NCBI RefSeq assembly: GCF_039523435.1
Contig: NZ_BAAAFH010000007.1
Location: forward strand, 248,001-312,000
From: Wandonia haliotis
GTDB taxonomy: Bacteria; Bacteroidota; Bacteroidia; Flavobacteriales_D; Crocinitomicaceae
DNA: 64,000 nt
Reading direction: 5' to 3'
Position numbers and translations under genes: made by a program. The notes beneath the pieces were generated by a model, which did not search any database, was not told the origin of the DNA, and saw only the letters and a list, made by a program, of their open reading frames with translations. Shown in pieces: positions 1-9,041 of this stretch. Numbering within the stretch: the stretch's first letter is position 1; each line of letters opens with the position of its first letter.

Positions 1-1
1 A

Positions 2-736
2 GAATTAACGGAACCCGCAGGCGTTTCCCTTCGCTCGTTTACATATACCTGGCAACAAACAACAAAAGGAACAGGAGTAAATGCCAAATTGGGTGTTATT
101 TATGCCCCCATTGAAGACCTTCGGATTGGTGTTGCCTTTCACACACCAACAATCATGCACTTCAAAGACAGCTATCGAACGGGGATGAATGCCACGCACG
201 ACACAGTATATTATGAAATTCCCAGTAATTTTGAACCACAGGGAGAGTTCTCTTACCGTTTTGCCAGCCCGCTTCGCGCTGTATTCTCAGGGGGATATGT
301 TGTTATGAAGCGTCTTGCCATCAACGTAGAAGCTGAATTGGCTACTTATAATAAAGGAAATTTCAGAAATTCAGGTGATCCTATGATGGCTGTTTCGTGG
401 GAAACAGAAAATCAGGCAATCCGTAATTTATATCGCACAACCGTCAACCTGAGAACCGGATTGGAATTTGCGTTCTCTCCTTCATTTTTGGCGCGTGTAG
501 GATTTGCCTACTACCCTTCTCCTTATGATAAAAGTGTCAACAATATCGGAGGAGCTCACTATTTTTATAGTGCAGGAATTGGATACCGCTGGAAAAAGAT
601 CTTTATCGACGCAGGATACCGTCTGCACAACACAAAAATTGATTACTATGCATTTAACGCATCGGACCCAACCAATCTGGCGTTAATTACAGAAAACAAA
701 CATCAGATTGCTATAACACTCGGGCTACGCTTTTAA
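2..736 (+). CDS. OmpP1/FadL-family outer membrane barrel protein, 5' end outside window
   Basis: The frame is open from base 2 to the stop at 736, so about 244 C-terminal residues are visible and the start lies upstream. The text resembles the C-terminal half of OmpP1/FadL/TodX proteins, 14-strand barrels that import hydrophobic compounds. Alternating aromatic and polar strands, the motif YAPIEDLRIGVAFHTPT and a last strand ending in phenylalanine (LGLRF) support an outer-membrane barrel. The substrate cannot be read from the sequence. Its last 12 bases overlap the convergent gene on the minus strand. Confidence 0.8.
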   Translation, partial: ELTEPAGVSLRSFTYTWQQTTKGTGVNAKLGVIYAPIEDLRIGVAFHTPTIMHFKDSYRTGMNATHDTVYYEIPSNFEPQGEFSYRFASPLRAVFSGGYVVMKRLAINVEAELATYNKGNFRNSGDPMMAVSWETENQAIRNLYRTTVNLRTGLEFAFSPSFLARVGFAYYPSPYDKSVNNIGGAHYFYSAGIGYRWKKIFIDAGYRLHNTKIDYYAFNASDPTNLALITENKHQIAITLGLRF

Positions 737-2257
737 TCGTTCCCGGATTACTTCTGACATGGGTATATGTTTCAAATGGGACTGTACCCATGCCGGAAGA
801 TCAAAATACTCCAGCACAACTCTTTCCTGCGGATTATTCAACAATACCTCCATATCCTGCTCCATCCTTTCAAAAATTTCGGTTTTCGCAGCGTGAGACG
901 GTGCTTTCACCAATTTCTTCAACTGTTTAATCAGGTAATTTTCGATTGTATAATCCCGTTCCGTTTTATTGATATACCGATTGGTTGACTTGATAATGTA
1001 TGACAGGAATTCATAATTCTCCAGTTCATAATGAATCATCAGATTCAACAGACGGGCAAACGCATACAGATCCTGGCGCAACAACTGCTCATTATCATTT
1101 AAGACCTCATTCAGTTCATGCAAAGCCTTTTTGAACTCTCCCAGACCGAAATACGAATATGCTTTCAGAAAGGAGAATGTAATAATCTGTTCCTTGTTCA
1201 GCTTATCACCATACAATTCCATTTGCTTCTCCAGTTGTGGAATCAGGTCTACTGATTTATTAAAATCTCCAATAAGGTTATACAGTGTTATCTCAAAGCT
1301 GTAACTCACAGCAAAGATTTTCACCATCACTCCCATATTACCAAATCCCTTTTTCCCTTCCAGAGCCCGGATCTCTCCAATCAATTTCGTAGCGTTCTCA
1401 TAGTCCGAACTATCGATATAGCAACGCAGCAAATGGGACAATGTCAAAAGGTATCTTTTCGCAAGGTCCTCACGGATTTTTGTATTACCATCCAGTATTG
1501 TCTTTACTTTATTGAAAAAGACATAACTGTCTGCATAATCTCTGTTGGTTGCACTACACAATCCCTTTATGTAATAACAAATCGTCGTTGCACGCGTAGA
1601 TATCGCCGTATTCTTCCCTTTTATCAGGTGGTAATTGGCAATATCGTCCACAACTTTTTTCTCGGCCTCATTCCGTGTAAATCCACCCCGGCGAAATACG
1701 TAATTGATTTTCGAATAAAGAATCTGATACTCTGCCAGATTCCGGAGCTTCGCTATTACTTCTTCTTCTTCCCGAATGAGTTTATCAACATCGAGATCAA
1801 ACTCCCCTGATTCGTAGGCTTCTTCCAGTAATTTCTTTTCCCAGGCTAGCAATTCGAACCAATAGTAAAACTTCTCGTGTTCTATCGCTATCTTCTTGGC
1901 TTTCCGCACAAATTTCTCGCATTCTTTGTACAATGCTTTTTTGAACAGAATTTCAATATTCTTTAATTCCTGTTTAAGAATACTACTCACGGATTGCTCA
2001 CTGTAAAATGAGCGCAAACTTTTCAGAATCAGTTTGTATAAGTGATTCTTTTCGGAAGGAAGATGTTGGATAAAACGCTCTTCCTTAAAGTACTTTTTGA
2101 CTTCTTCTTCGTCATAAACTTCCTGTTTCTCAATGTAATCAAAGAGTTTAAGATAGTTTTTATCACCACTTTGCAGCGACGATGACAACTTGAAGAATCG
2201 CTTTTCAGATTTTGTCAGCGACTTAATCAGTTTAAATAATTCATTAGATGGTTTCAT
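725..2257 (-). CDS. Conserved Bacteroidota helical-repeat protein of unknown function
   Basis: This 510-residue protein has no signal peptide or membrane segment, so it is probably cytosolic. It is rich in Lys, Glu, Leu and Tyr and appears to consist almost wholly of amphipathic helices. The middle and C-terminal parts look like degenerate TPR-type helix pairs, for example around residues 220-400. I recognise it only as a family typical of Bacteroidota and cannot assign a reaction. The ATG start gives a normal N-terminus (MKPSNELFKLIKSL). The 3' end overlaps the convergent barrel gene by 12 bases. Confidence 0.75.
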   Translation of the reverse strand: MKPSNELFKLIKSLTKSEKRFFKLSSSLQSGDKNYLKLFDYIEKQEVYDEEEVKKYFKEERFIQHLPSEKNHLYKLILKSLRSFYSEQSVSSILKQELKNIEILFKKALYKECEKFVRKAKKIAIEHEKFYYWFELLAWEKKLLEEAYESGEFDLDVDKLIREEEEVIAKLRNLAEYQILYSKINYVFRRGGFTRNEAEKKVVDDIANYHLIKGKNTAISTRATTICYYIKGLCSATNRDYADSYVFFNKVKTILDGNTKIREDLAKRYLLTLSHLLRCYIDSSDYENATKLIGEIRALEGKKGFGNMGVMVKIFAVSYSFEITLYNLIGDFNKSVDLIPQLEKQMELYGDKLNKEQIITFSFLKAYSYFGLGEFKKALHELNEVLNDNEQLLRQDLYAFARLLNLMIHYELENYEFLSYIIKSTNRYINKTERDYTIENYLIKQLKKLVKAPSHAAKTEIFERMEQDMEVLLNNPQERVVLEYFDLPAWVQSHLKHIPMSEVIRERLKA

Positions 2258-2357
2258 GGTGATTTAGATCTTTCAATCCATTAAAATAATAAGAATCGGG
2301 CAGATTCACAGAATACCCCTCTAAATATTAGCTCTCAACTATTGGAATCCTATAAAC

Positions 2358-2390
2358 AAAAAAAAACGGAAGCCATACGCTCCCGTTTTT
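2358..2390 (-). terminator. Intrinsic terminator of the glucosaminidase gene
   Basis: On the minus strand the sequence forms a stem of AAAAACGG and CCGTTTTT with an inner AGC/GCT pairing, followed by a long T run. It lies about 50 bases past the stop of the 2438-3412 gene. The A-rich other side may let it work in both directions. Confidence 0.7.
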
Positions 2391-2437
2391 AACAAACAAC
2401 AACAAACTAAAAACCTCAAGTCCTATTGTTAAGGAAG

Positions 2438-3412
2438 TTATCTGAGGAAGATCATTTTACCTTTTTCCGGGGTTACTTCCGGGTTGGTAACATTATTCTT
2501 TTTCATCAATTTTGTCAGTTTGATTCCCTCCTGCTGAGAGATTTCAATATAATTCATGGTTCCGTCCGAAATTCTTCGCTGTTCCTTCGCCATGGATTTC
2601 CCCTTTTTCGGTTGCAGATATACAATATCTCCTTCTTCAAGTACGTCTTTATGCTTATCGAAATCGTTGTAATTGTACAACTGTGACAAAGTCATTTCAA
2701 ATTCGCGTGCAATCCGGTAGAACGTATCTCCTTTTCCTGCAACAACATATTTTGTTTTGTTACGCTTAAAAACCTGATGTGTTTTTGCCGTCTTTACCAC
2801 TACTGTAGATTCTTTTACGGTTGTTTCTGTTTTGGTCGGTTTCAGAACAATTTCTTGGGAAGGTTTTACTTCTACCTCCTCTATCCGTTCTACTCCGTAC
2901 CCTTCTTTATCAAACTTCTGTAGGTCATTCTTTTCAATCAGGTCAATCAGTAAATCTGCGTATTTCGGATTGGTTGCATATCCCGCTTTTTTCAGTCCTT
3001 TGGCCCAGCCCTTATAATCGGTTTGCTTTAATTCAAAAAGAGAAGCATACCTCGAACGGGAAGTTAAAAACAAACTGTGATCCCGGTACGACTCCGAAGC
3101 ATCTTTATAACTTCTGAAACATTCATCTTTTTTATCATCGTCTTTGAAGAATTTCGCCCCTTTCCAGTCGTGACACTTGATACCGAAATGATTATTCGCC
3201 TCACGTGCCAAATCACTGTTTCCGTATCCACTCTCCAAAATCCCTTGTGCCAGTGTTATACTCGCCGGAATTTTATATTCAACCATATTACGGATAGCAA
3301 CATCCTTCCACATCTCTATGTACTGTTCTCTCGAAATCCGCGACGGTGCATCAGCAAACGCAGAAAACCCTGTCAGTACTATCAGTGATATCAGTATTAT
3401 GTTTTTAACCAT
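2438..3412 (-). CDS. Secreted glucosaminidase with LysM domain
   Basis: The 324-residue protein starts with a signal peptide (about 1-20, cleavage after AFA). Residues about 38-165 form a mannosyl-glycoprotein endo-beta-N-acetylglucosaminidase (FlgJ/AtlA-type) domain: the catalytic region ITLAQGILESGYGNS contains the expected Glu, followed by NNHFGIKC and the YATNPKYAD segment. Residues about 222-270 form a LysM domain (GKGDTFYRIAREF) that binds peptidoglycan glycan. A Lys/Thr/Val-rich linker joins them, and the tail may hold a weak second LysM. It probably cuts cell-wall glycan in the periplasm for growth or division. Confidence 0.88.
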   Translation of the reverse strand: MVKNIILISLIVLTGFSAFADAPSRISREQYIEMWKDVAIRNMVEYKIPASITLAQGILESGYGNSDLAREANNHFGIKCHDWKGAKFFKDDDKKDECFRSYKDASESYRDHSLFLTSRSRYASLFELKQTDYKGWAKGLKKAGYATNPKYADLLIDLIEKNDLQKFDKEGYGVERIEEVEVKPSQEIVLKPTKTETTVKESTVVVKTAKTHQVFKRNKTKYVVAGKGDTFYRIAREFEMTLSQLYNYNDFDKHKDVLEEGDIVYLQPKKGKSMAKEQRRISDGTMNYIEISQQEGIKLTKLMKKNNVTNPEVTPEKGKMIFLR

Positions 3413-3502
3413 TGTCCTGTTGTTTGTATCTCCTATTACGGGAGTTATTCACAATGGTTACAAAAATTGTTGAAAACTTTTTCAGGAGTGTTTATAACCT
3501 CA

Positions 3503-4402
3503 TCAATTCCCCTGAAGTCCGCCGGTATGAATGAAAAGAACTTTCTCTCCCGGTTGTATTGCTCCTTCCTCAATGTGTTGCAGAAGTCTGAAAAAAGCCT
3601 TGGCTGTGTATACCTTATCCAGCGGCAGATCAAATTCCTTCATCACAAAATCCACGAACCCGGTCAGACGATCATCCAGCTTACCATACCCTCCCCATAC
3701 GCTATCATCGTAAATGGTACAGTTTTTCATCAAATCTGCTGTCAACTCCTCATCAAAAAAGGCATAGTGCAAATGGTTCCGGATTTCACCGGGCATAAAG
3801 TCTCCTTTCAACGCAGAAACAACATGCAGATGATTACCTTCCGGTAAAGCGGATAAAAGTCCGGCAGCTGTTGTACCTGTACCTGCAGCAACATAGGTTC
3901 GGGAGAATGACATCCCCTGTATTTCCTTCCAGATTTCCTGACAACCGATCATCCCGAAATAGTTAGCTCCTCCCTCCGGGATAATAAAGGTGTTTTCATA
4001 CGCTTCATGCAATTGCTCCAAATACATTTTATCATTCCGCATCCGGTATTCATCCCGCGAAATAAAGACAAGTTGCATCCCAAAATCAGCACAACTACTG
4101 AGCGTCGGGTTACTGAATTCGTCCAGTTCCTCTCCCCGCACAATTCCAATGCAACGAATTCCTGCCATTGCCGCTGCTTTTGCCGTTGCTATAAGATGAT
4201 TTGAATACGCTCCGCCAAACGTAAGAATACGCTCATTTTTTCGTCGTTCCGCTTCCCGGATATTGTATTTCAGCTTTCGCCATTTATTACCGGACACAAC
4301 CGGATCTATCAGGTCATCCCGTTTTACTATTACTTCCACACCTTTCAGGATTCCTTTCGGATCAGCAAGTACCTGAATCAAAGATTTTGATGTGTCCAAC
4401 AT
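3503..4402 (-). CDS. PLP-dependent D-cysteine desulfhydrase / ACC deaminase family enzyme
   Basis: The 299 residues match the tryptophan-synthase-beta fold type II family that contains 1-aminocyclopropane-1-carboxylate deaminase and D-cysteine desulfhydrase. The PLP-lysine region is VVSGNKWRKLKYN (near residue 40), followed by TFGGAYSNHL, and the phosphate-binding glycine-rich loop is AAGTGTTAAG. The protein is slightly short for ACC deaminase, and the ACC-specific residues cannot be judged, so D-cysteine or related D-amino acid desulfhydrase activity is as likely. It is cytosolic and starts 22 bases from a divergent small gene whose promoter overlaps its own 5' end. Confidence 0.8.
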   Translation of the reverse strand: MLDTSKSLIQVLADPKGILKGVEVIVKRDDLIDPVVSGNKWRKLKYNIREAERRKNERILTFGGAYSNHLIATAKAAAMAGIRCIGIVRGEELDEFSNPTLSSCADFGMQLVFISRDEYRMRNDKMYLEQLHEAYENTFIIPEGGANYFGMIGCQEIWKEIQGMSFSRTYVAAGTGTTAAGLLSALPEGNHLHVVSALKGDFMPGEIRNHLHYAFFDEELTADLMKNCTIYDDSVWGGYGKLDDRLTGFVDFVMKEFDLPLDKVYTAKAFFRLLQHIEEGAIQPGEKVLFIHTGGLQGN

Positions 4403-4412
4403 AAATTTGCTT

Positions 4413-4420
4413 TATTTTTG
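4413..4420 (+). promoter_or_regulatory. Bacteroidota -7 promoter element
   Basis: TATTTTTG fits the Bacteroidota sigma-A consensus TAnnTTTG, and a TTTG lies 23 bases upstream at about 4386-4389. It reads towards the small DUF5522-like gene. The predicted transcript start falls at or within a few bases of the ATG at 4425, so the message would be leaderless or nearly so. Confidence 0.55.
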
Positions 4421-4424
4421 CAGT

Positions 4425-4622
4425 ATGAGTGATGATATGTCCGGTTTTTCCAAACGCAAGCAACTTGACGACGAAGATTATTACCTCAGCGAAGAGGGGT
4501 ATATTGTTTTCAAAGCTGCTTACCATTTAAAAAGAGGGTATTGTTGTAAAAGCGGTTGCCGGCATTGTCCCTACGGATACAATAAGAAGACAGGACAAAT
4601 AGATGATAAAAAATCATCTTAA
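4425..4622 (+). CDS. Small Cys-rich DUF5522-like protein
   Basis: This is a 65-residue cytosolic protein of a small Bacteroidota family (DUF5522 as I recall it). It contains the conserved run YYLSEEGYIVFKAAYHLKRG, then CCKSGCRHCPYGY, with four cysteines and a histidine spaced like a metal site. I chose the ATG at 4425 over an upstream GTG because the promoter lies between them; the ATG at 4437 is another possible start. Its stop overlaps the convergent acyltransferase gene by 4 bases. The function is unknown. Confidence 0.75.
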   Translation: MSDDMSGFSKRKQLDDEDYYLSEEGYIVFKAAYHLKRGYCCKSGCRHCPYGYNKKTGQIDDKKSS

Positions 4623-5164
4623 CGGATTCCTTTCTCCGGAAACTTTCCTTTGTAATCTCTGTAAAACGCCTGGATTTCTGCTATATCTTTCTCTACGTCC
4701 CCGGTAGGTATGAACTTCTTGGCTATTCCTCCGATCTTTCGTTCGTAATCAACGTATCCCAGAAAAATAGGAACGTTCGCTTTCAATGCCAGGTAATAAA
4801 ATCCTTTTTTCCAGTTCGGATTGTAGGATCGAGTACCTTCCGGAGTAAACATAACACACAACTTCTCCTGATCTTTAAATTTTTTCGCAATTTGTCCGGT
4901 AATATTGGTAGCCCCTCCTTTTCGGTTCACAGGGATTCCTCCCAATGCTTTCAAGAACCAACCCATCGGGAAAAAGAACAGCTCTTTTTTGATCAGAATT
5001 TTCACATCAATCCCGTATGCCCACATCGCCAGACGCCCTACTACAAAGTCCCAGTTACTGGTGTGGGGAGCCGAAACCAAAACCGAACGATGTACTTCTT
5101 CCGGAATATCATAGTTCATATTCCAACCAAACAATTTCAAGATAAATGCAGAAATTCGCTTCAT
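4619..5164 (-). CDS. 1-acyl-sn-glycerol-3-phosphate acyltransferase-like protein
   Basis: The 181 residues carry the two hallmark PlsC motifs: HTSNWD (HX4D, near residue 34) and the FTPEGTRS glycerol-phosphate loop (near residue 106). The family transfers acyl chains to lysophosphatidate or related lipids at the inner membrane. At 181 residues it is shorter than classical PlsC (about 240) and resembles the short versions that act on unusual lipids, so the acceptor is uncertain. Confidence 0.82.
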   Translation of the reverse strand: MKRISAFILKLFGWNMNYDIPEEVHRSVLVSAPHTSNWDFVVGRLAMWAYGIDVKILIKKELFFFPMGWFLKALGGIPVNRKGGATNITGQIAKKFKDQEKLCVMFTPEGTRSYNPNWKKGFYYLALKANVPIFLGYVDYERKIGGIAKKFIPTGDVEKDIAEIQAFYRDYKGKFPEKGIR

Positions 5165-5177
5165 CCTTTTTTTAGAA

Positions 5178-5185
5178 CAAAGTTA
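5178..5185 (-). promoter_or_regulatory. -7 promoter element for the acyltransferase gene
   Basis: Read on the minus strand this is TAACTTTG, a perfect TAnnTTTG. It lies 14 bases before the ATG of the 4619-5164 gene, so the predicted leader is very short. A weaker element (TAAATTTA, 5205-5212) faces the other way, towards the gene at 5221. Confidence 0.55.
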
Positions 5186-5220
5186 ATCGAAATCGCCAAT
5201 AATGCTAAATTTACAGTGGA

Positions 5221-6516
5221 ATGAAGAATCGTTGGATATATGGAACCGGGATCACAGCTGCATTTGTATTGTTAGCTTCAGTTGTCTTTATTCTATTTGC
5301 CGTAAAAACGGAATCTCCTACACTGACCCGATCGCTTGTTCGCGAAAACGCAGAATATGTAGCTGAGTTTCATCCCGCTTACTTTCTTCGTCATGCAATT
5401 CTTTCACCTGTACTGGACACCACTCTAACAGAAGAAGAACGGCTTATTTTTAAGATGGATGAGGAGATGCTACAGGAAACCTCATCAGGGATCAATCTTC
5501 TGTCTCCGTTTTACTTCTCCTACCGGAAAGAAAAAAACGAACCATTGTATCTCTTGTATTTTTCGCTTTCTTCTGTTACTGATTTTGTTGCGTTTAGCAA
5601 AAGACAGGAGAACGTTTTATCGGGTTTTGTTTTTCACAACAATGCGTATTCGGGAGTTGTCGCCTACTCTCCGACCTTACCTGAACAGGAAATTACGGCT
5701 TTGCTGGAAAAAGAATTTTCTCCCTCGGGAAGCGGAGAAGAATCGTTCTTTAACCGGGAAGAAAAACAACAGGAAAATCCCTCTCCGTTTCTATTGTACT
5801 CCAAGGAGAAGAAAGCTACACAACTGGGTTATCACGTGGCAGAAAACAAAATTACCTTTTCCGGAAGCCTGTCTTCTCCTTATGACTTCACTCCGATCTC
5901 AACGGTTCTGAAAAAGGATCCCCGGGCTTTTTATCTTGCTACGGCAACCAATCAGGCAAGTAAGGATTTGCTTACGCCTTATATCCGGGACTATGTGTCT
6001 GTAGATTTTTGGGAATCTGTTCGTGGGGTAGAGATGAATTATTACGGGGTACTGATCAACCCCAAAACCAAAAAACCGGAACCTGTTTTTTCGCTTCACC
6101 TGCATTACCTGGGGTATACCGGCGAAAAATTACTTCCCGAAAACATACAATACAGTAGTGATTCTTCAAGCATAGATCTGGCAGGAAAAATTCAACTTTC
6201 AGTTCAGGATTCCGGATCTGTTTTCTCTCTTTACAACGCTCCCTTCACACATATATCCTCTGGAAAACCGGTGATTTTTGCTGTTTCAGGAATTCCACAA
6301 ACGGTATTGAGAATTGATGAACCTTTTAAATCGGTGGCTTTGGGACTTTATCCCGAATTACGCGCACTGGATCGTTTCACAGCCGCTTTTGAGCAACTGG
6401 ATTGCCAGCTTACGTTACAAAACGGCGTCCTTTCTATTCATCAGGAAGCAACTTTCAAGCCGGGAATTAATCCATTCTTTGAGTTGTTTTACCTGGCTCG
6501 AAAGACTATCCGCTAG
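5221..6516 (+). CDS. Membrane-anchored protein of unknown function
   Basis: The 431 residues begin with one hydrophobic helix (about 6-28) after a short basic end, so the protein is anchored in the inner membrane with the rest probably periplasmic. No catalytic motif is evident. The body mixes beta-rich stretches with Ser/Phe/Tyr-rich segments and resembles the large uncharacterised periplasmic proteins of Bacteroidota. I cannot assign a family. It is convergent with the small 6522-6857 gene, with only 5 bases between the stops. Confidence 0.7.
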   Translation: MKNRWIYGTGITAAFVLLASVVFILFAVKTESPTLTRSLVRENAEYVAEFHPAYFLRHAILSPVLDTTLTEEERLIFKMDEEMLQETSSGINLLSPFYFSYRKEKNEPLYLLYFSLSSVTDFVAFSKRQENVLSGFVFHNNAYSGVVAYSPTLPEQEITALLEKEFSPSGSGEESFFNREEKQQENPSPFLLYSKEKKATQLGYHVAENKITFSGSLSSPYDFTPISTVLKKDPRAFYLATATNQASKDLLTPYIRDYVSVDFWESVRGVEMNYYGVLINPKTKKPEPVFSLHLHYLGYTGEKLLPENIQYSSDSSSIDLAGKIQLSVQDSGSVFSLYNAPFTHISSGKPVIFAVSGIPQTVLRIDEPFKSVALGLYPELRALDRFTAAFEQLDCQLTLQNGVLSIHQEATFKPGINPFFELFYLARKTIR

Positions 6517-6521
6517 TCAGC

Positions 6522-6857
6522 TTATTCTTCTTTTTCGATCATAACCCGAAGACGGGCTCTGTGAAACTTGGGATAATGGTATCCTTTTTCAAATTTCAGT
6601 GTTTTTATTTTCTCTTTCACCATCATGTGCGTGGGAATAGAAACAATGGTGGATTCGTTTCGGATGACCTGTACAGAAGTTACATCTCCGTCTATGTTAA
6701 CGGCTATCTCCACGACCACTACTCCTTCCTGATTTCCTTTCAGTAAGTAGTTAAACGGAGTTAGCATTTTTCGTCCATCGTCTTTAATTTCCCCGGTCAT
6801 TTGAGCCTTACCTGTAACAGCAGCTAATACCATGACCACCAACACTACATATCGCAT
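6522..6857 (-). CDS. Small secreted protein resembling a TonB C-terminal domain
   Basis: The 111-residue protein has a signal peptide (about 1-18, cleavage after GKA). The mature part contains EGVVVVEIAVNIDGDVTSVQVIRN, which resembles the TonB/TolA C-terminal fold (a conserved strand-turn-strand followed by LKFEKG). It lacks the membrane anchor and Pro-rich linker of a working TonB, so it is more likely a stand-alone periplasmic domain. The fold is inferred from pattern only. Confidence 0.65.
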   Translation of the reverse strand: MRYVVLVVMVLAAVTGKAQMTGEIKDDGRKMLTPFNYLLKGNQEGVVVVEIAVNIDGDVTSVQVIRNESTIVSIPTHMMVKEKIKTLKFEKGYHYPKFHRARLRVMIEKEE

Positions 6858-6922
6858 ACTTTCGCTTGTTTATTCCTGATTCTACGTAATCAGAACGAAA
6901 TCGTTACGGGAAAAGTGTGTGG

Positions 6923-9022
6923 TCAGGCTATTTTACTCCAGTTGGGCTTGCCTTTGAGTTGTTGGTTCAGTTTTTTCCGGATCCCTGCATGTTGTGCTTC
7001 TGCCAGTTGTGGATCTTTTTCGACCAGTTCAAAAGCAGTTGCACGCGCGATGGTCAGAATCTGTCCGTCTTTTGCCAGGTCGGCAATCTGCAGATCAAGA
7101 ATTCCGCTCTGCTGTGTTCCCATGATGTCTCCGGGACCCCGCAGCTCCAGATCCACTTCGGCAATGCGGAAACCGTCATTGGTTGCACACATGGTCGAAA
7201 GGCGGGTTTTGGCTTCGTTACTGAGTTTATTTCCTGACATGAGAATACAGTACGACTGCTCTGCACCTCTTCCGACACGTCCCCGAAGCTGGTGTAACTG
7301 GGAAAGTCCGAAACGTTCGCTCGACTCAATAATCATAACGGATGCATTGGGAACATTCACACCTACCTCAATAACTGTGGTCGCTACCATGATTTGTGTT
7401 TCACCATTAACAAATCGCGCCATTTCCCAATCCTTATCTTCTGCTTTCATCTGTCCGTGCACCACACTGACTTTATAGTCCGGCAACGGGAATCGACGGG
7501 TAATGGCTTCGTACCCCTGCATCAGGTTCTGGTAATCCAGTGTTTCAGATTCCGAAATTAACGGATAAACGATATACACCTGTCTTCCTTTTCGGATTTC
7601 TTCTTCGATAAATCCAAATACTTTCAAACGCTGACTTTCGAAGTAATGTACCGTTGAAACAGGTTTTCTTCCCGGTGGCAATTCGTCAATTACCGAAACA
7701 TCCAGATCACCGTAAAAAGACATGGCGAGTGTTCTCGGAATGGGAGTTGCTGTCATCACCAGAATATGCGGAGGAAGGGTATTTTTTTTCCAGAATTTTG
7801 CCCGTTGAGCGACACCAAAGCGGTGTTGTTCGTCAATTACGGCATAGCCTAAATTTTTAAATTTCACTTTTGGTTCAAGGAGTGCATGTGTTCCTACCAA
7901 TATGTGAATTTCTCCGCTTTCCAACCCCGCGTGAAGTTCTTTCCTCGCCGCCGCTTTGGTTGATCCCGTCAGCAGTTCTATCCGAACGGGCATATCCTTT
8001 ACCATTTCTTTCAACGAAAGATAATGTTGATTGGCAAGAATTTCCGTAGGTGCCATAAGGGCTGTCTGGTAACCATTTCCTACAGCTATCAGCATGGTCA
8101 AGAGCGCCACAACGGTTTTTCCACTCCCGACATCTCCCTGGAGCAACCTGTTCATCTGGCTTCCTGTGTGAAAGTCGGAGCGAATTTCTTTTATCACGCG
8201 TTTTTGGGCATTGGTCAAAGGAAACGGAAGGTAGTTCTCATAAAAATCGAGGAAGGTGTGCCCTACTTCTGTAAACACAAAACTTTTGTTTCTCTGTTTA
8301 CCAATTTCTTTGCGAATGATCAATTCCAATTGCAAGAAGAATAATTCTTCAAACTTGAGGCGGAAACGGGCTTTTTCAGCCATGGCAGGGCCAGAAGGGA
8401 AATGAATATTCCGTAACGCTGTATTCCGGTCAATGAGGTTGTTTTTTTGGAGAAAATCCGGTGGAAAATAATCGGGAATGGCAACTGTGATATGTTCAAA
8501 CAATGTACGTGTCAGTTTTTCGATCCCTTTGGAATTTAATCCTTTGGCAGACATTTTCTCTCCGCTCGGGTATACCGGCTGTAATTGCTTTCCAGCAGCT
8601 GTATTTTCTTCAAAAACCTCCAGTTCGGGGTGTGGAACAGACCATTTTCCGCCAAATAGTTTGGCTTTTCCGAAAAGAATATAGGTTTTGGCAGGATTGA
8701 GTGAACCCTGAATGTATTTCACACCCTGAAACCAAACCAGATCCACCACTCCGGAACCATCGGTAAATTTAGCATTCAGTCGCTTTCCTCTTCCGGCTCC
8801 GGTTACGGTCACACCAGATATTCGCCCTTTCAGCTGGACATATCCTTCAGTAGCAGGAACATCCCGCACCGCATGAAACTTTGTCCTATCAATATAGCGA
8901 AAAGGGAAATAATGGAGCAGATCCCGAAAGGTAAAGATCTTCGCTTCTTTCCGAAGAATCTCACCCCGCTGCGGACCAACTCCTTTCAGATATTCTATTG
9001 GCGTATCGAGTAATTGTGCCAT
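6923..9022 (-). CDS. recG: ATP-dependent DNA helicase RecG
   Basis: The 699 residues have RecG architecture and length. An N-terminal wedge/OB domain (about 50-170, beginning with the conserved LKGVGPQRGEIL) is followed by a superfamily-2 helicase with Walker A GDVGSGKT (near 295), DEQH box (near 396), TATPIPRTL and the final QLRGRVGRG motif VI. RecG remodels stalled forks and Holliday junctions during repair and limits over-replication. It is followed by 3-hydroxyacyl-CoA dehydrogenase genes on the same strand with short gaps, but no functional link is expected. Confidence 0.96.
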   Translation of the reverse strand: MAQLLDTPIEYLKGVGPQRGEILRKEAKIFTFRDLLHYFPFRYIDRTKFHAVRDVPATEGYVQLKGRISGVTVTGAGRGKRLNAKFTDGSGVVDLVWFQGVKYIQGSLNPAKTYILFGKAKLFGGKWSVPHPELEVFEENTAAGKQLQPVYPSGEKMSAKGLNSKGIEKLTRTLFEHITVAIPDYFPPDFLQKNNLIDRNTALRNIHFPSGPAMAEKARFRLKFEELFFLQLELIIRKEIGKQRNKSFVFTEVGHTFLDFYENYLPFPLTNAQKRVIKEIRSDFHTGSQMNRLLQGDVGSGKTVVALLTMLIAVGNGYQTALMAPTEILANQHYLSLKEMVKDMPVRIELLTGSTKAAARKELHAGLESGEIHILVGTHALLEPKVKFKNLGYAVIDEQHRFGVAQRAKFWKKNTLPPHILVMTATPIPRTLAMSFYGDLDVSVIDELPPGRKPVSTVHYFESQRLKVFGFIEEEIRKGRQVYIVYPLISESETLDYQNLMQGYEAITRRFPLPDYKVSVVHGQMKAEDKDWEMARFVNGETQIMVATTVIEVGVNVPNASVMIIESSERFGLSQLHQLRGRVGRGAEQSYCILMSGNKLSNEAKTRLSTMCATNDGFRIAEVDLELRGPGDIMGTQQSGILDLQIADLAKDGQILTIARATAFELVEKDPQLAEAQHAGIRKKLNQQLKGKPNWSKIA

Positions 9023-9041
9023 TCATTTACCTCGCCTGTGT

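Noticed and set aside
725..2257. Plus-strand frames of 73-125 codons within the 510-residue gene
   Set aside because: They are shadows of a well-formed minus-strand gene with normal codon use.
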